NCBI GenBank assembly: GCA_003439945.1
Contig: QVRM01002192.1
Coordinates: 558,001 to 622,000, forward strand
Reading direction: 5' to 3'
Length of the DNA stretch: 64,000 nt
DNA from: Dermanyssus gallinae
Taxonomy: Eukaryota; Arthropoda; Arachnida; Mesostigmata; Dermanyssidae
Each line of letters begins with the position of its first letter. The first letter of the stretch is position 1. Position numbers and translations under genes: made by a program. A model generated the notes under the pieces. It saw only the letters and a list, made by a program, of their open reading frames with translations. It had not been told where the DNA came from and ran no database searches. Of this stretch, positions 23,817-34,264 are shown one piece after another.

Positions 23817-23860
<44 letters not shown>
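23737..23860. repeat. Long (TA)n microsatellite with ACAA interruptions
   Basis: TA blocks broken by TACAATA. A second TA block lies at 23883-23898. Confidence 0.95.
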
Positions 23861-23863
<3 letters not shown>

Positions 23864-24114
23864 TGTGACTATAATATAATACTATATATATATATATAGT
23901 TAGTGTGTTATTCTGAGTTGGGCAATGGAGGCTCCACTGGCATCCAGCGTCTTTGATTCCATTCATGTCGGCCCTCCGCCGGACACCCACCGTGTCGACC
24001 AGTCTCATAGTAGATCGCCTTTTGTCACCAGGCTTTAGCGAGGCTCGGAAGTCTATAAGTCGGTAAAAGCCGGCGCCGACGAGATGATCCGACGATCAAG
24101 GATCTAAGAAGCTG

Positions 24115-24136
24115 TAACAGCAGCAGCAGCAGCAAC
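24115..24136. repeat. (CAG)n run
   Basis: About 6 CAG units within an otherwise unassigned stretch (23.9-24.3 kb). Confidence 0.8.
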
Positions 24137-24286
24137 GGTCGTCGTGCCCAGTACGCTGTCCTTCGTCGACAGGCAATTACAGGCGAACTTTAATGCGGCC
24201 ATTGATGGAAGTCAAGCGGTGTAGCGAGCAGCAGGACGAAGAAAGGAACGATGCACAATTGCCCTAACTAAACTCAAAAATGAGCA

Positions 24287-24290
<4 letters not shown>

Positions 24291-24344
<54 letters not shown>
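24291..24344. repeat. (TA)n microsatellite
   Basis: About 27 TA units. Confidence 0.95.
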
Positions 24345-24347
<3 letters not shown>

Positions 24348-25019
24348 GTTAGCACTTTAAGCAAAGCATAATTACGCCGATACAAAATAAAGGCAGTAGA
24401 TTGAGTAACTTTAGCTACCGGCTTATCTCGCAATGCTCAGTGGTTTGTGACGCTTTTTGGGTCCACCTGCACGCAGGGGTTGATGTAACGCATGATTTTA
24501 TAGCGTATGAAAATGTGTCATCGTTTTTTTCATTTTTAATATCGTAGCCCTAGAAGTGTCTTTAGCTACGTTAACCACGACAATTCATACATTTATGGTC
24601 AGACTATTGAATTGCACTTTTCTTATCTTTATAACCAATTCTAGGGTTTGCGTTGATAATTACCTTAGCAACCCTTTATTCGCTCTTGTGTGCGAGCGGC
24701 ATACTTCAGGTGGCTGTGCCTCACCGCTGCTGGATTTGAAGTTTGATATTAAAAACGATTTGCCATTCAACGTAATGTACCATCAATACGCATACAACCT
24801 TAATACTTATGGCTGGATGGATAGATGGATAGATAGAGTCAGTTGTCATGCATACTTAAATTCTCATGTTACCCTTTTATATATGTTGCGTTTAGAACGG
24901 CAGCACAATCGGACATGTTCAGGTATTTAGAGCTTTTTCAACAGTTTTTGTGACAGCATGACTCTCAGCGGTATAATTCATCATCCATTTTCAATGAGCA
25001 TTTCGAAAAAAAACTGCGA
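24345..25019. other. No recognisable gene
   Basis: A 124-residue open frame at 24556-24930 begins in AT-rich sequence and includes a translated GGATGGATAGATG repeat. No family motif was seen. Confidence 0.45.
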
Positions 25020-25024
25020 TCGAC

Positions 25025-25130
25025 AACAGGAAGCAAATCGGCTACACCTCGTTAGATGATAACACAACTCGTGCACTAGTCCCCCGAACCACGCTGCTAC
25101 ATCTAAAACTCCATCGAGCACCGTCATGCC
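25025..25130 (-). mobile_element. tRNA-derived SINE, family 1 (degraded)
   Basis: The minus strand has GCAGCGTGGTTCGGGGGACTAGTGCACGA, and a leader around GGGCATGACGGTGCTCGATG shared with the 17.4 kb copy. The B box is not recognisable. Confidence 0.45.
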
Positions 25131-25329
25131 CATAAAATGCTGATTGGGCCGTTCACATTGCTGCAAATTGGTGCGCAGAGAACTATTTGCAACTCTTTTC
25201 TAAACAAATGTGTTGTTGCAAAACATGCCAATCGAGACTTTAATTTAAGGCTTGAGGCACATAGGATAAAAGACCTACACGTGCATATTAGACCGCATAA
25301 ATCTTCGATTACTCCGGCGGGAGGAAAAC

Positions 25330-25672
25330 AAAGAGCGCAGTGATGTCCGGCGTGCTGCAGATAAACCTGAACCACCGTCGAGCTGCGCATAATATGCTGG
25401 ACGAGACCGTAATACGGTAGGAGCGAGAATCATATTAGCGAGAAACTTCGATGCCGCGAACATGGCAGTTGACGTTTAAACAACCCCGGCGAGAGGGCGG
25501 CTATTCCAGGAGTGGACAGCGGAGATGGGCCTGGCGATCATCAACGACAGGGAGCTCCAAACATTCATGAATGACATGCAGGAATCTTACATAGATCCCT
25601 CTGCTCTCTTAATAATAAAGAGTTCGGGATTGTCGTCTCTTATTGCGCTCGGACCAGCTTGTCCTTGTTTAT
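25330..25672 (+). pseudogene. R1-clade LINE endonuclease fragment
   Basis: The plus strand begins VLQINLNHRRAAHNML, the typical R1-like start of the APE endonuclease (L-Q-x-N-L-x-x-x-R-A-A). After a deletion it continues with EMGLAIINDRELQTFMNDMQ and ESYID. Frames shift in between. It stops at a TA tract. Confidence 0.55.
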
Positions 25673-25674
25673 CT

Positions 25675-25678
<4 letters not shown>

Positions 25679-25714
<36 letters not shown>
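25679..25714. repeat. (TA)n microsatellite
   Basis: About 17 TA units. Confidence 0.9.
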
Positions 25715-25717
<3 letters not shown>

Positions 25718-25984
25718 TCGCCCTATCCTATACGCGCGTTTAAAGGGAAACACTGATGTAATAAACGATTTTGGATTCTTGCTAGGACAAAGCATATAGA
25801 GAGACGTGTTATTCTCTTTTATTTATTCACCACTTCAAAAATGGATACTATAAAACCAAACGCAATGTCCTGCAATATTTGCTGACACAATAATTCAATT
25901 CAAAACAACTTTGTATTTATATATATTAGGTATAAATATTGACGGTACCCGTGCCAGGTTAATCTATACAGCGTTGATTTGCTA

Positions 25985-27495
25985 CTTTGTAATATTTTCT
26001 TCCACGTATTGCCGTTCAATGCTGGAGCCGTCTGTATCCCGACACAGTTGGAGGACCAGTGTAGGTAGTGCATTATGTGGGAGGCCTAGGGTTCTCTTTA
26101 AATTTGATTTAACCTTGTCCTTTATTTAAATACAATAGTTTTTATCGCTCTAACTTGCCAGCCATTTTTGCTATTCAGGGGTTATACTGACTCCCTAATT
26201 GGCGTTAACAAGACATATTATTAAAAGCACTAATAGTAGTCGAAATAGAATCTAATAGTATTTACATCGATTTACATTATGAAGCGGTAAACTGGTGCAC
26301 AGCGCTCCCAAACGAGACCAATGCTACCTACGTGTGGTATAGGTTTAAAGTACTGCGTCAAAGACCATTTTTTAAAAATTAACGTTAAAACAATGATAAG
26401 TGTACATCTTTACAGATGAATATATACCTGTATCTTGCATGTCACAAGAACTAAACCCACTATATTTGCCCCAAAAAAGAATCGAGAAAAAGACGAGAGT
26501 TGGAACTTTCGAGTGACAGCTCCGAACGACCGGCAGTTTCGCGCGCTCACGCCAAACTCCCAGATTACCCAGTTCACCGACGTTATCGTGTTGTTCTTTT
26601 TGTGAGCGAAACCTCAGCACGTCCTACCGTGTAGCCCTCATCCTGACAGTTGAGCACGGTGCGTGACAGAGAGAGCAGCAAAGAGCAGCTAATCTGTTAT
26701 CATCAGGTAACCTGAGACGGTGACTCCACCGGTGAATAATCGCGGTGCGCCGAAATAAGCCATGCTAAAACTGCCTAATAATAAACCAATAGGCGATACG
26801 TAAGTTCTAAATCGTTCATACATCGTTTCTTAGCTAAACTAAAAACAAACTCATAATGCAAATAAACTACTTTAATTGAGGCATCTACCCTTATACAGTA
26901 TGATTAATTACAGCGTAAAGTGCAATGAGCCATATTGCATGCTCGCATATTTGGACATTTTTAGTACATGCAACACACTTAAACAGGATGTGATTAGGTG
27001 GATGCGAGGAGGATGGAAAACCTTTAAAGTCTGTACTAATTAAAGGACGCTACAACCATATATCTCAGCCGACGCATTCACTAGAGGACACAAAATGGCT
27101 ATTTTTTTTTTTTTTTTCTGGGAGGTTTCGGGAATGCATGATGCACATGCGCCACTAGCAGCCTGCGTGACTAGTGTGAGACCCGCAAACCCACTAAACC
27201 CGGATTCCTCCCCACCCCCCAGGCTCGGTATTACTTTGGCATTACATCGAAGACAAAATGGCTATCTGCCGACTGTGTACTGGACCTAGCACTGCTCGAA
27301 TAACTGCCGCTTATAAAGTTAACGCTCTAACTTGTAAACCGTTCACAGGAGTCTATCCATCCATAGGAGTCAACGCGTCGGTTAGGCTTTGCGCTCGCAC
27401 CGACTGTACTGTGGCTGTAGGTTCTTCGCTAGGCCTCCTTTGCTGTATTACGGCCTACTGTATATACCTGCATTGGGTACGCGGTGGTGATGACT
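25985..27495 (+). pseudogene. LINE family S, copy 2, carrying a poly-A retroposon insertion
   Basis: Collinear with 22690-23599 over several blocks: TTGGAGGACCAGTG near 26047, TCGCGGTGCGCCGAA near 26740, CATATTGCATGCTCGCATATTTGG near 26931, and AACGCTCTAACTTG near 27318. The RT motif A reading is YCMLAYLDIFSTCNTLKQDV, degraded compared with copy 1. It contains the 150-bp insert at 27103-27252 that copy 1 lacks. Confidence 0.6.
27103..27252 (-). mobile_element. Short poly-A retroposed insert with 13-bp target-site duplication
   Basis: ACAAAATGGCTAT occurs perfectly at 27090-27102 and 27253-27265, bracketing a 150-bp insert. Read on the minus strand the insert ends in a run of about 16 A. No tRNA A/B boxes are visible, so it is either a 5'-truncated LINE/SINE tail or a retroposed RNA of unknown origin. 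The paralogous S copy at about 23350 represents the empty site. Confidence 0.75.
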
Positions 27496-27589
27496 GTGCC
27501 GGATAATTGCCGAACGCCTATTGCGTTTATTATTTTTACATGGCGCAATACCTAAGAAGTATTCAGTTTTCTGCGGCTGGCGTCTATGT

Positions 27590-27850
27590 CCTGTGTGAGA
27601 GCGTGGTCTAGAGGGCTAATGCCCTTGTTATCATTGCCATCTACTAGGGTGTCGCCGGTTCGATATTCGTTGCTTATGGAATTTTCTTTGAGCGATGCTC
27701 ACTGAGACTAGATGATCAACCATGTTGCTGGGAGTGAACGGGCATACTGTCAGAAGGACTATTAGGAAAACCCTAGCAATTTCAACATGTCCGGCCCTTG
27801 GTGCATTGAAGATATGCCCCACGGCGACTCCAAACCCATAGAAGACAATA
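27590..27850 (+). mobile_element. tRNA-derived SINE, family 1 (longest copy)
   Basis: GAGCGTGGTCTAGAGGGCTA (A-box region) is followed at tRNA-like distance by GCCATCTACTAGGGTGTCG and CCGGTTCGATATTC (B box). About 170 bp of body follows, starting TTTGAGCGATGCTCACTGAG. The body also occurs near 55.77 kb, which supports a full tRNA-head plus body SINE. Confidence 0.65.
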
Positions 27851-28089
27851 AATAGTCTAAAAAATCTACTTAGAAAATGTTTTTAAACTAGCGTGTGTAT
27901 CCTAGTTTAATCAACGCTTTGCCTAGCCACTGTTTGCTAATGTGGGAAATTCAAAACTTTTCTAGATTTGCCTGCCATCACTCCACGAGGGCACATTACA
28001 AATGTCTAGGCAGAAGCAGATGAAAACACAAATAGTGCAACCAGCAAAGAAGAACTCTTTTGTATATACTGCCATCAAGACCGCGAATT

Positions 28090-28750
28090 AAACTTGCGGG
28101 AGTAACTATGACTCTCTTACCGGCTTGGTCTGCTGGTGCGCGACTTCCGCGCGCTGCGGGGACCTTCACGAGCCCTGTGTAAGTTAGTCAGACGGTACAA
28201 ACTCCCAATAGTAACACCCCCGTTTTAACATCTAACGGGGGGCAAGGCATACGATAGAGATTGGTTGGCAACGAATTTATATTGTCATCCTGTCGTGGCC
28301 CATTCGAGGGCTGTTAAGGCTATTGCCAATACGGGGGGACCGTGCTGCACGAGGACCCACGGGCCGAACGGTTAATGCCCCGGGTGACACCCGGTGGTAC
28401 CGTCCGGGACGCCTGCTGCCTTGGCTTAATAGGCAAAATGAGTGAGAAGTGGCCACATAAACGCAGACCACCGGTCGAGAGGACCTTCTGGCCCCGTATT
28501 TGCGGGGAACCCCTGCGCTGGAGTGGGTCAAACTCCCCTTCGGGGGGGCGCGTAATATTCTGGTGTGTAACGCGGAATCGCGAGGTGAACGCGTCTAATC
28601 GGTACGGTGGAGTAGTGTGGTACCTCCATTCCGAACCTCGATAGGGGGGAGGGTGGGGGAGCTGCTGGCCTGTCTATTCGGGCTGGCGGGCACTCCCGTC
28701 AAAGGCTCGCGCGTATTAAATCGCGGGCGGCGGGAGTGTAAGTATTTCTC
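28090..28750. other. GC-rich block of unknown origin (possible LINE 5' UTR)
   Basis: Strikingly GC-rich compared with its AT-rich surroundings, with G and C runs and motifs such as GGTGACACCCGGTGGTACCG (28382-28401) and CTCCCCTTCGGGGGGGCG. A 100-residue plus-strand frame (28342-28644) shows no motif. Similar motif style occurs in R1-type LINE 5' UTRs, so this may be an orphan 5' end. That is inference only. Confidence 0.3.
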
Positions 28751-28767
28751 TCTTTTAGTATATATAT

Positions 28768-29877
28768 ACAGGGTCATTCAGGGAGTATTGTACGTCTTTC
28801 GAGGTTTGGTAGAACTCGGCAAGAAAATAATTTTTCCCTATGGAGGGAGACGCGGAAACGTCTTGTTTAGGAGTGAGGATGAAATTTATAAAAGTCGTTA
28901 TTCTGCCTTTTTTTCTCCTACATAGTTGTGCGAAATCTACGTTTGTGGGAGAACCAGTTAACGCATAAAGGAACCGATTACACCGGCGTGTTCGGATGAA
29001 AATTCTGCATAATGAAAGACACTTCACTAGCATGCGTAGCAAAAAGCGAATACACAGGTTGAGAAAGGTCATAAAAAGTCGATATGTTGTTATGTCTTAC
29101 GTTAACGCTTTTTCGTGAAAAATCGTAAAATTTTTCCAATACGACCAAAACTGTATGTTCAAAAAACCACTCTCACGCAATGGCAAATTTTATGCCCACC
29201 ACTTTCGTACCAAAGTGATGATGCTGAGTTACGTAGTCGTCAAGTCACTAAGCTTTTTCGATAGCCATATCGAAAGCGAAGGCATGCATATTTGCATAGG
29301 GCGTATGAGAAAGTTAGGTACATATTTTGAGGTTTGGTAGAACTCAGCAAGAGAATAATTTTTCCTAGTGGAAGGAGGGGGCGGAAACGTCTTGGCAAAT
29401 TTTTACGGTTCTGAACGTGAAAACTTGCACGTAAAACATAACAACTATGACTGTCGAAAACGCTTAGTGACTTGACAACTACGTAACGCAGCACCATCAC
29501 CTTGGTACGAAAATGATGGGCATTTAATTTGCTATTGCGTGAGAGTGGTCTTTTGGACGTACATTTTTGGCCGCAATGGAAAATATCGACTTTTCATGAC
29601 TTTCCTTCATCTGGGTATTTGCTTTTTGCTTCCGTTGTGCAGAATTTCCTCCGAACACGCCGGTGTAATCGGTTCCTTCATGCGTTGATTGGTTCTCCCG
29701 CAAACGTAGATTTCGCACAACTATGTAGGAGAAAAAAAGCTGAATAACTACTTTTACAAACTTCACTCTCTCTCCTAAACGAAACGTTTCCGCGTCCTGC
29801 CTCCGTAGGAAAAAATATTTTCTTGCCGAGCTCTATCAAACCTCGAAAGAAGTACAATACTCCCTGAATGACCCTGT
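28768..29877. mobile_element. Foldback (long terminal inverted repeat) element, copy A
   Basis: The left arm (28768-29268) and right arm (29446-29877) are reverse complements along nearly their whole length. The right arm lacks about 60 bp. The 177-bp centre contains GAGGTTTGGTAGAACTCAGC, a third copy of the arm's own sub-terminal block. The ends are ACAGGGTCATTCAGGGAGTA and its complement, each touching TA-rich sequence. The longest internal frames are translations of the arms and differ between copies mostly at nonsynonymous positions. No transposase is encoded, so this is non-autonomous. The superfamily is unknown. Confidence 0.85.
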
Positions 29878-29944
29878 ATAAATATATATGCAATAGCAAG
29901 CAGTTATGCCGTCACAGCCGTCGTAACGCACTATCTGCTTCCCA

Positions 29945-29970
29945 TTATATATATATATATATATATATAT
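29945..29970. repeat. (TA)n microsatellite at the 3' end of a LINE J copy
   Basis: About 13 TA units directly abutting the LINE tail. Confidence 0.9.
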
Positions 29971-31293
29971 AAGATTCAAGATTCAAATCGTGGTTTATTA
30001 GGAACTGCATTATACAATGCTTTAGTTCTCATTTAAAAAAATATAAAATTGTATAATAATAATTATTATAAAAGGATTAAGACATCTTGCTGTCAGCCAT
30101 GGACAATCACAAAATAAGTTTGTTCAGCCTTGCAGAATCAGACATCCTAACACAACACAAATAGTACGTGTGCCTCCGCCATGTCAACACCCATTAGTGA
30201 GTAGCCATTTCTGGACCTCACGTGTAAAACAATTCAGGGAAGTGATGCGGCGAATGTGCTGTGGTATATTACTCCATATCACGGGCAAGCGAGAAGCAAC
30301 GGCTTGATGACTACATCTCTTAGTAACTAATGGCCCTACAAATGTTGTGGCACGCCTCGAGGTTCTACGAAACAAGGGAACAAGAGGAAACGAAACATCG
30401 TAGGGAATAATATTCCGAGTAATTTTAAAGCCCAGCACGGCAACCTTCAGCAAATATAATGAATCGATCGTGAGGAGATTATGTGCCCCATAGAGATCAC
30501 TGACGGAGTCTCTGCGTCGCCTGCCAAATACAGCTCTTAGAGCGTCGTTTTGTATTATACGCGCCCTACGAAGAACTACCTCGAACCCACTACCCCATAT
30601 AAGGATACCGTAGAGGAGAACTGGCAAAAACAGTGTTTTGTATACCATTATGAGGCCATCTATAGGTACTCCGATAAGCCGCATGCGAAAAAGCGTTGAG
30701 ATTATGGCATAGCATTTGGGCCTGATATGGTCCAGATGGGCACGCCAACTCATGAACTCATGTAGTATAAGCCCGAGGCATTTTGCGGTGTCAGAAAAGA
30801 CCAACTCACTCCCTGCTAGATAGAATTTCCTGTTAAGGTGCATCCTTAGCTGGGGGGCTCGGAATAAAATAACGTTTGTCTTGCTAGTATTAACAGCAAG
30901 ACCAAATTTATTGAAGATTGAAATAACTGTTTCCACTTGTGAGAGGAGGTAAGGCAACTCCGAATTGATTTCGGAAGCGTTGAGCCGAAAAAGTAACGTC
31001 GTGTCATCAGCAAAAGCGATCGGTTTGCCCAAGTTTTCTGTCTGGATATTCAAGAGGATAAAATTGATAAGGATTAAGAACAGCAGAGGTCCGAGCACTG
31101 AACCCTGGGGAGTACCGATATCTACCGGTCTCCATGCAGATTCGACTGTACCAACTCTCACTGCCTGGGTTCTTGAGGTTAGGTACGAGCGGAGCCAGTC
31201 GATTGCACCCGATGAACACCCTAATACGTGCAGCATTTGTAGGAGGAATGCGTGGTTGAGACAATTGAAGGCAGCGGCTACATCCAGGAAAAA
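29971..31293 (-). mobile_element. LINE family J, 5'-truncated copy with intact RT C-terminal ORF
   Basis: A 350-residue minus-strand frame (31236-30184) plus a short upstream extension carries RT motifs of the CR1/L2/Jockey group. They include LDVAAAFNCLNH, TPQGSVLGPLLFLILINF, the catalytic FADDTTLL, VNTSKTNVILF, a YGILIWG thumb segment and QNDALRAVFGRR. The frame ends at WLLTNGC. The catalytic aspartates are present and there is no stop in the frame, so it is the best-preserved J copy. It starts at motif A, adjacent to an AAAATC repeat (31293-31312), a typical 5'-truncation junction. The 3' UTR runs into the (TA)n tract. Endonuclease and the N-terminal RT are missing, so it cannot move by itself. 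Confidence 0.85.
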
Positions 31294-31381
31294 TCAAAAT
31301 CAAAATCAAAGTCCATAATATAAGTTCTACCAAATATTAAAATATGTACATATTGTTATGAAAGACCATACACACACATAT

Positions 31382-31640
31382 ACAGGGTAAAACAGGAAGG
31401 TTTTTAAAGCGATGCATATAATTGTAGAGCTCGTTAAAGCAAATATTTTTTCCAATAGAACATGGTCTCTAAGACGTCTTGTTCCGGAGTGAGAGTTAAA
31501 TTACTACAATTTGTAACAATGGTGTTTTTGTCCGACATAGGAGCACAAAATGTGCTGTTGCGAAACTAAGCACACGTTCGTGATAAAATTCTGCTCCATC
31601 TGAAGAATATGCAAGGCCGGTCAGAAAACGAACCATGGTC
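31382..31640 (+). mobile_element. Single arm of the foldback (long-TIR) family, copy C
   Basis: Starts ACAGGGT after CATAT, with a locus-specific tip. It then carries AATTGTAGAGCTCGTTAAAG, TTTTTTCCAATAGAACATGG, and GTCTTGTTCCGGAGTGAGAG, matching the sub-terminal block of copies A, B and E. Similarity fades after about 31620 and no opposite arm is seen. Confidence 0.55.
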
Positions 31641-32077
31641 GCTTAGAAGAGAATTCGCCAATAATGTAGTTATTTATTAACGTTCACGCCAAATACTTCA
31701 AAATCATAACCCTACAACCACTCACAGCGCTAAAAACGGACATACTCAGCCAGTGGGCAATTCAACGGCGATCGTTTTGGTACCAAATATGTGTCAATGC
31801 GAGCTGTGGTTGCGGAGTAATTACGAGTTTTCGGAGGGCATGTCGAGGTTGAGTGCATGTAAAATGACTGTGTGGCGACGTTCACTACCGCCGACGTGTC
31901 GCGCGACAGCCGCAGCGCGTCATTTTTCATGCACTTAAAATGACTGGCTACACGCACTCCCCACTGACTCATTGGGTACCCGCCTTGACGACCAATCCAC
32001 CCGGATCTGCGTTGGCCTGAGACTGGAGCCGATTTGGTAGAGCCACACAGATGCACTTGTGGCGAGCCTGTCGGACG

Positions 32078-32151
32078 CCATTAATAAATAGTTAGTCTGC
32101 AAAGAAAAAAACAGTTGTCGGAATATTACTGTTTTTACTATTTATTAATGG
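32078..32151. repeat. Hairpin-forming inverted repeat
   Basis: CCATTAATAAATAG (32078-32091) pairs perfectly with CTATTTATTAATGG (32138-32151). An inner AAAAACAG / CTGTTTTT pair lies between them. Confidence 0.7.
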
Positions 32152-32296
32152 ACGATATAAGTAAGATTGGTCAAAAATTGCTAATATTATGGAATTAGCA
32201 ATATGTACCTGCTCGAATGAATTGAGTGTAAGAAAGATTGTTTGAGATTGTCAGAATATTTTGATGTGTTCATTATATTTGTTATGAGTTGGTGAA

Positions 32297-32297
32297 A

Positions 32298-32320
<23 letters not shown>
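32297..32320. repeat. (TA)n microsatellite
   Basis: About 12 TA units followed by a T run that belongs to the adjacent SINE tail. Confidence 0.9.
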
Positions 32321-32328
<8 letters not shown>

Positions 32329-32518
32329 TTTAAAGATTTTCCGTAAGGCTAATGTACTTGTACGGTTTTTCATGTCATGGCTAATTCTTAGTCCACTCCG
32401 GCATTTACCTTGTCTAAATTGGAAACCATGCAAACCAATTATAAGAGTGGCCGGTCTGGGGTTCGAACCCAGTCCTCCCGAATGCAAGGCAAAGGCTTTT
32501 GCTACTAAGCCATCTTGC
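32320..32518 (-). mobile_element. tRNA-derived SINE, family 2 (Ala-like head), with target-site duplication
   Basis: The minus strand begins AAGATGGCTTAGTAGCAAAA (A box), continues through GCCTTGCATTCGGGAGG, and has ACTGGGTTCGAACCCCAG (B box with a fully paired T-stem). An unrelated body of about 110 nt follows, then a poly-A tail. The acceptor ends do not pair and there is a long 3' body, so it is not a tRNA gene. TTGGTGAAATATA (32289-32301) and TTGGTAAATATA (32519-32530) flank it and look like a duplication with one indel. Confidence 0.7.
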
Positions 32519-33109
32519 TTGGTAAATATAGCAAATTTATTTAAACAATTGGATTATAATATTGTCTAGTCTAGCAGCCTTTTGGCTATTTAGACGTTTC
32601 ATAAATTTAGATATTTTGCGCATTTCTGGTAAGTTAAAACAAGCAGTATATTTTGACATATTCTTTGGATTGTCAGCATGTTCGAATTGGGCTTTTAATA
32701 AATTGTTTGTGGCTTTTTTACAGGCTTATGGCAAATATTTTTGTAATTATCGGTGTTTTGCTGCGCGTAACAGTGTTGTCTTGTACATTTTATGCAACTG
32801 TTTTTTTACAATTTGCTGTTACTAATCCAGGTGTAACCCACTCGTTCATAGGTATGTATTTTGATTCTAAAAGTCAGAAAGATGTACACCCGTACAAAAA
32901 CTGAGCGGATGCAGTCTAAAGTAAAAGACTAGTGTCATCGGCCGAATCTGTTGTTTGCATGAATGACCAATCCTTTACTTTTGAATTCAATAAACGATAA
33001 TCAATTGCTTGTATTACGCGGTGCTGTCTTTGTTCTTGCCAAATAAGTCAAATTCAAAGTTATGTAGCTGGTGGTTACTTATGCCTTTCGAGTCCACAGT
33101 GTCAAAACT

Positions 33110-33560
33110 AAATTAAAAACTCGCTTACTGCCTACAGAATATGTGATTAATGAGACTCCCGCTTGCTTCGGTTAATCGTACAGGTAGTTGTTCGCTAAGT
33201 AAAATTAAACGCTTAGTCACTAGGTTTTCAGTATATCTTTCTGTTATGCCATTATTTTCTAAAATACAGAGGTTTATATCCCCAACAATCAAGCAATCTG
33301 CTTCAGGACTGAGTTGTGAAATCAATTTCGCTATCAAATTAATCGCAAATAATTGTGGATTTGAAACACCAGGCGATGGCGATCTATTAATTGCTGCCAA
33401 CTGTATTTTCTAATTGCAAATTACCATTTCGACTAAGCAGCAATTACAGTCTGTTATATCTTTCACGGTTATATTAAACGAGGGAATATTGTTTCTTACA
33501 AATTCTGCAATCTCACCTGCTCATAGGGAAACTTTGGGAATAATAGAATGGATGTTCTCT
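33110..33560 (-). pseudogene. LINE APE-type endonuclease fragment
   Basis: The minus strand reads GEIAEFVRNNIPSFNITVKD (about 33517-33458), CCLVEMVICN, a stop, AAINRSPSPGVSNPQLF, then CLIVGDINLCILENN and LINHIFCR. GDIN and INHIF are APE endonuclease motifs, and the RSPS block is typical of CR1/Jockey-like elements. One stop interrupts the frame. No RT is attached, so it is an isolated 5' piece. Confidence 0.7.
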
Positions 33561-33979
33561 TATATTCATTAATTGGGATATAAATTATTTCCCCTCCAGC
33601 GTTGCCCCGGAACAACACTGGTCAGGCATAATATATAATATAATAAATTAAAATACCTTGTTCATAAAAAAAAAAATAACATTTTCATTCCAAGCTGGGA
33701 AAATCAATAAGCAAAATATCCTCTAATCACTATAACCTAATAACGGCATCATTTTGAATATTGACCTATAATAATAGTCAATGATGATTTATATTACTGC
33801 TAAGCTATATGTCTATAAACATTAATAATTTGTATTCAACACAACACATTAGGGGCGGCTGTCAGTGTGTCTCACTTCATCCTCTTCAAATATTTTTCTT
33901 TCATAATCTAGATTGACTCGTTGTCACTATCTCTTTGCACCATTAGTTTACCGAGACTGATTCAACGGAACTTGTAGTT

Positions 33980-34264
33980 GAAATCTACCTTCTTCTGCAT
34001 GGCCAGCCAGTGCAAACGTTTCAGTTTCTTCGGGATCTGCCTGAAGACCGGCATCTTTGTAACGGCAGTGCGCGAGGAAAATTGCTTTGCCTGGTGCTTT
34101 TAGCTAGATGGTTTCAGACTGCCACGGACCTCTAACTCCCGGGCAAGCAGCTCCTTGACGGCGGCCATGAAGCGGCATTCGTTCTTTGATAAACTCCTCC
34201 TGAATGAGGGTCCTCAGTTGGTTTAGCTGAGTGTTACTAAACTTTTCCGTTATTTTTAGCATGG
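33980..34264 (-). pseudogene. Possible decayed coding fragment, unknown family
   Basis: Starting at an ATG (34264 downward) the frame is amphipathic and Gln/Leu-rich. After a one-base shift it continues with AAVKELLARELEVRGSLKP, a stop, and KMPVFRQIPKKLKRLHWLAM. It resembles a small helical domain broken by a frameshift, perhaps a LINE ORF1 or gag-like piece. Weak. Confidence 0.2.

Noticed and set aside
23565..24008. Tyr-Ile repeat proteins around TA tracts (also near 8.4, 47.4 and 62.7 kb)
   Set aside because: Pure translation of (TA)n microsatellites in either strand.
32440..32518. Functional tRNA-Ala gene
   Set aside because: B box and T-stem are good, but the acceptor ends do not pair, and a body plus poly-A and TSD show it is a SINE.
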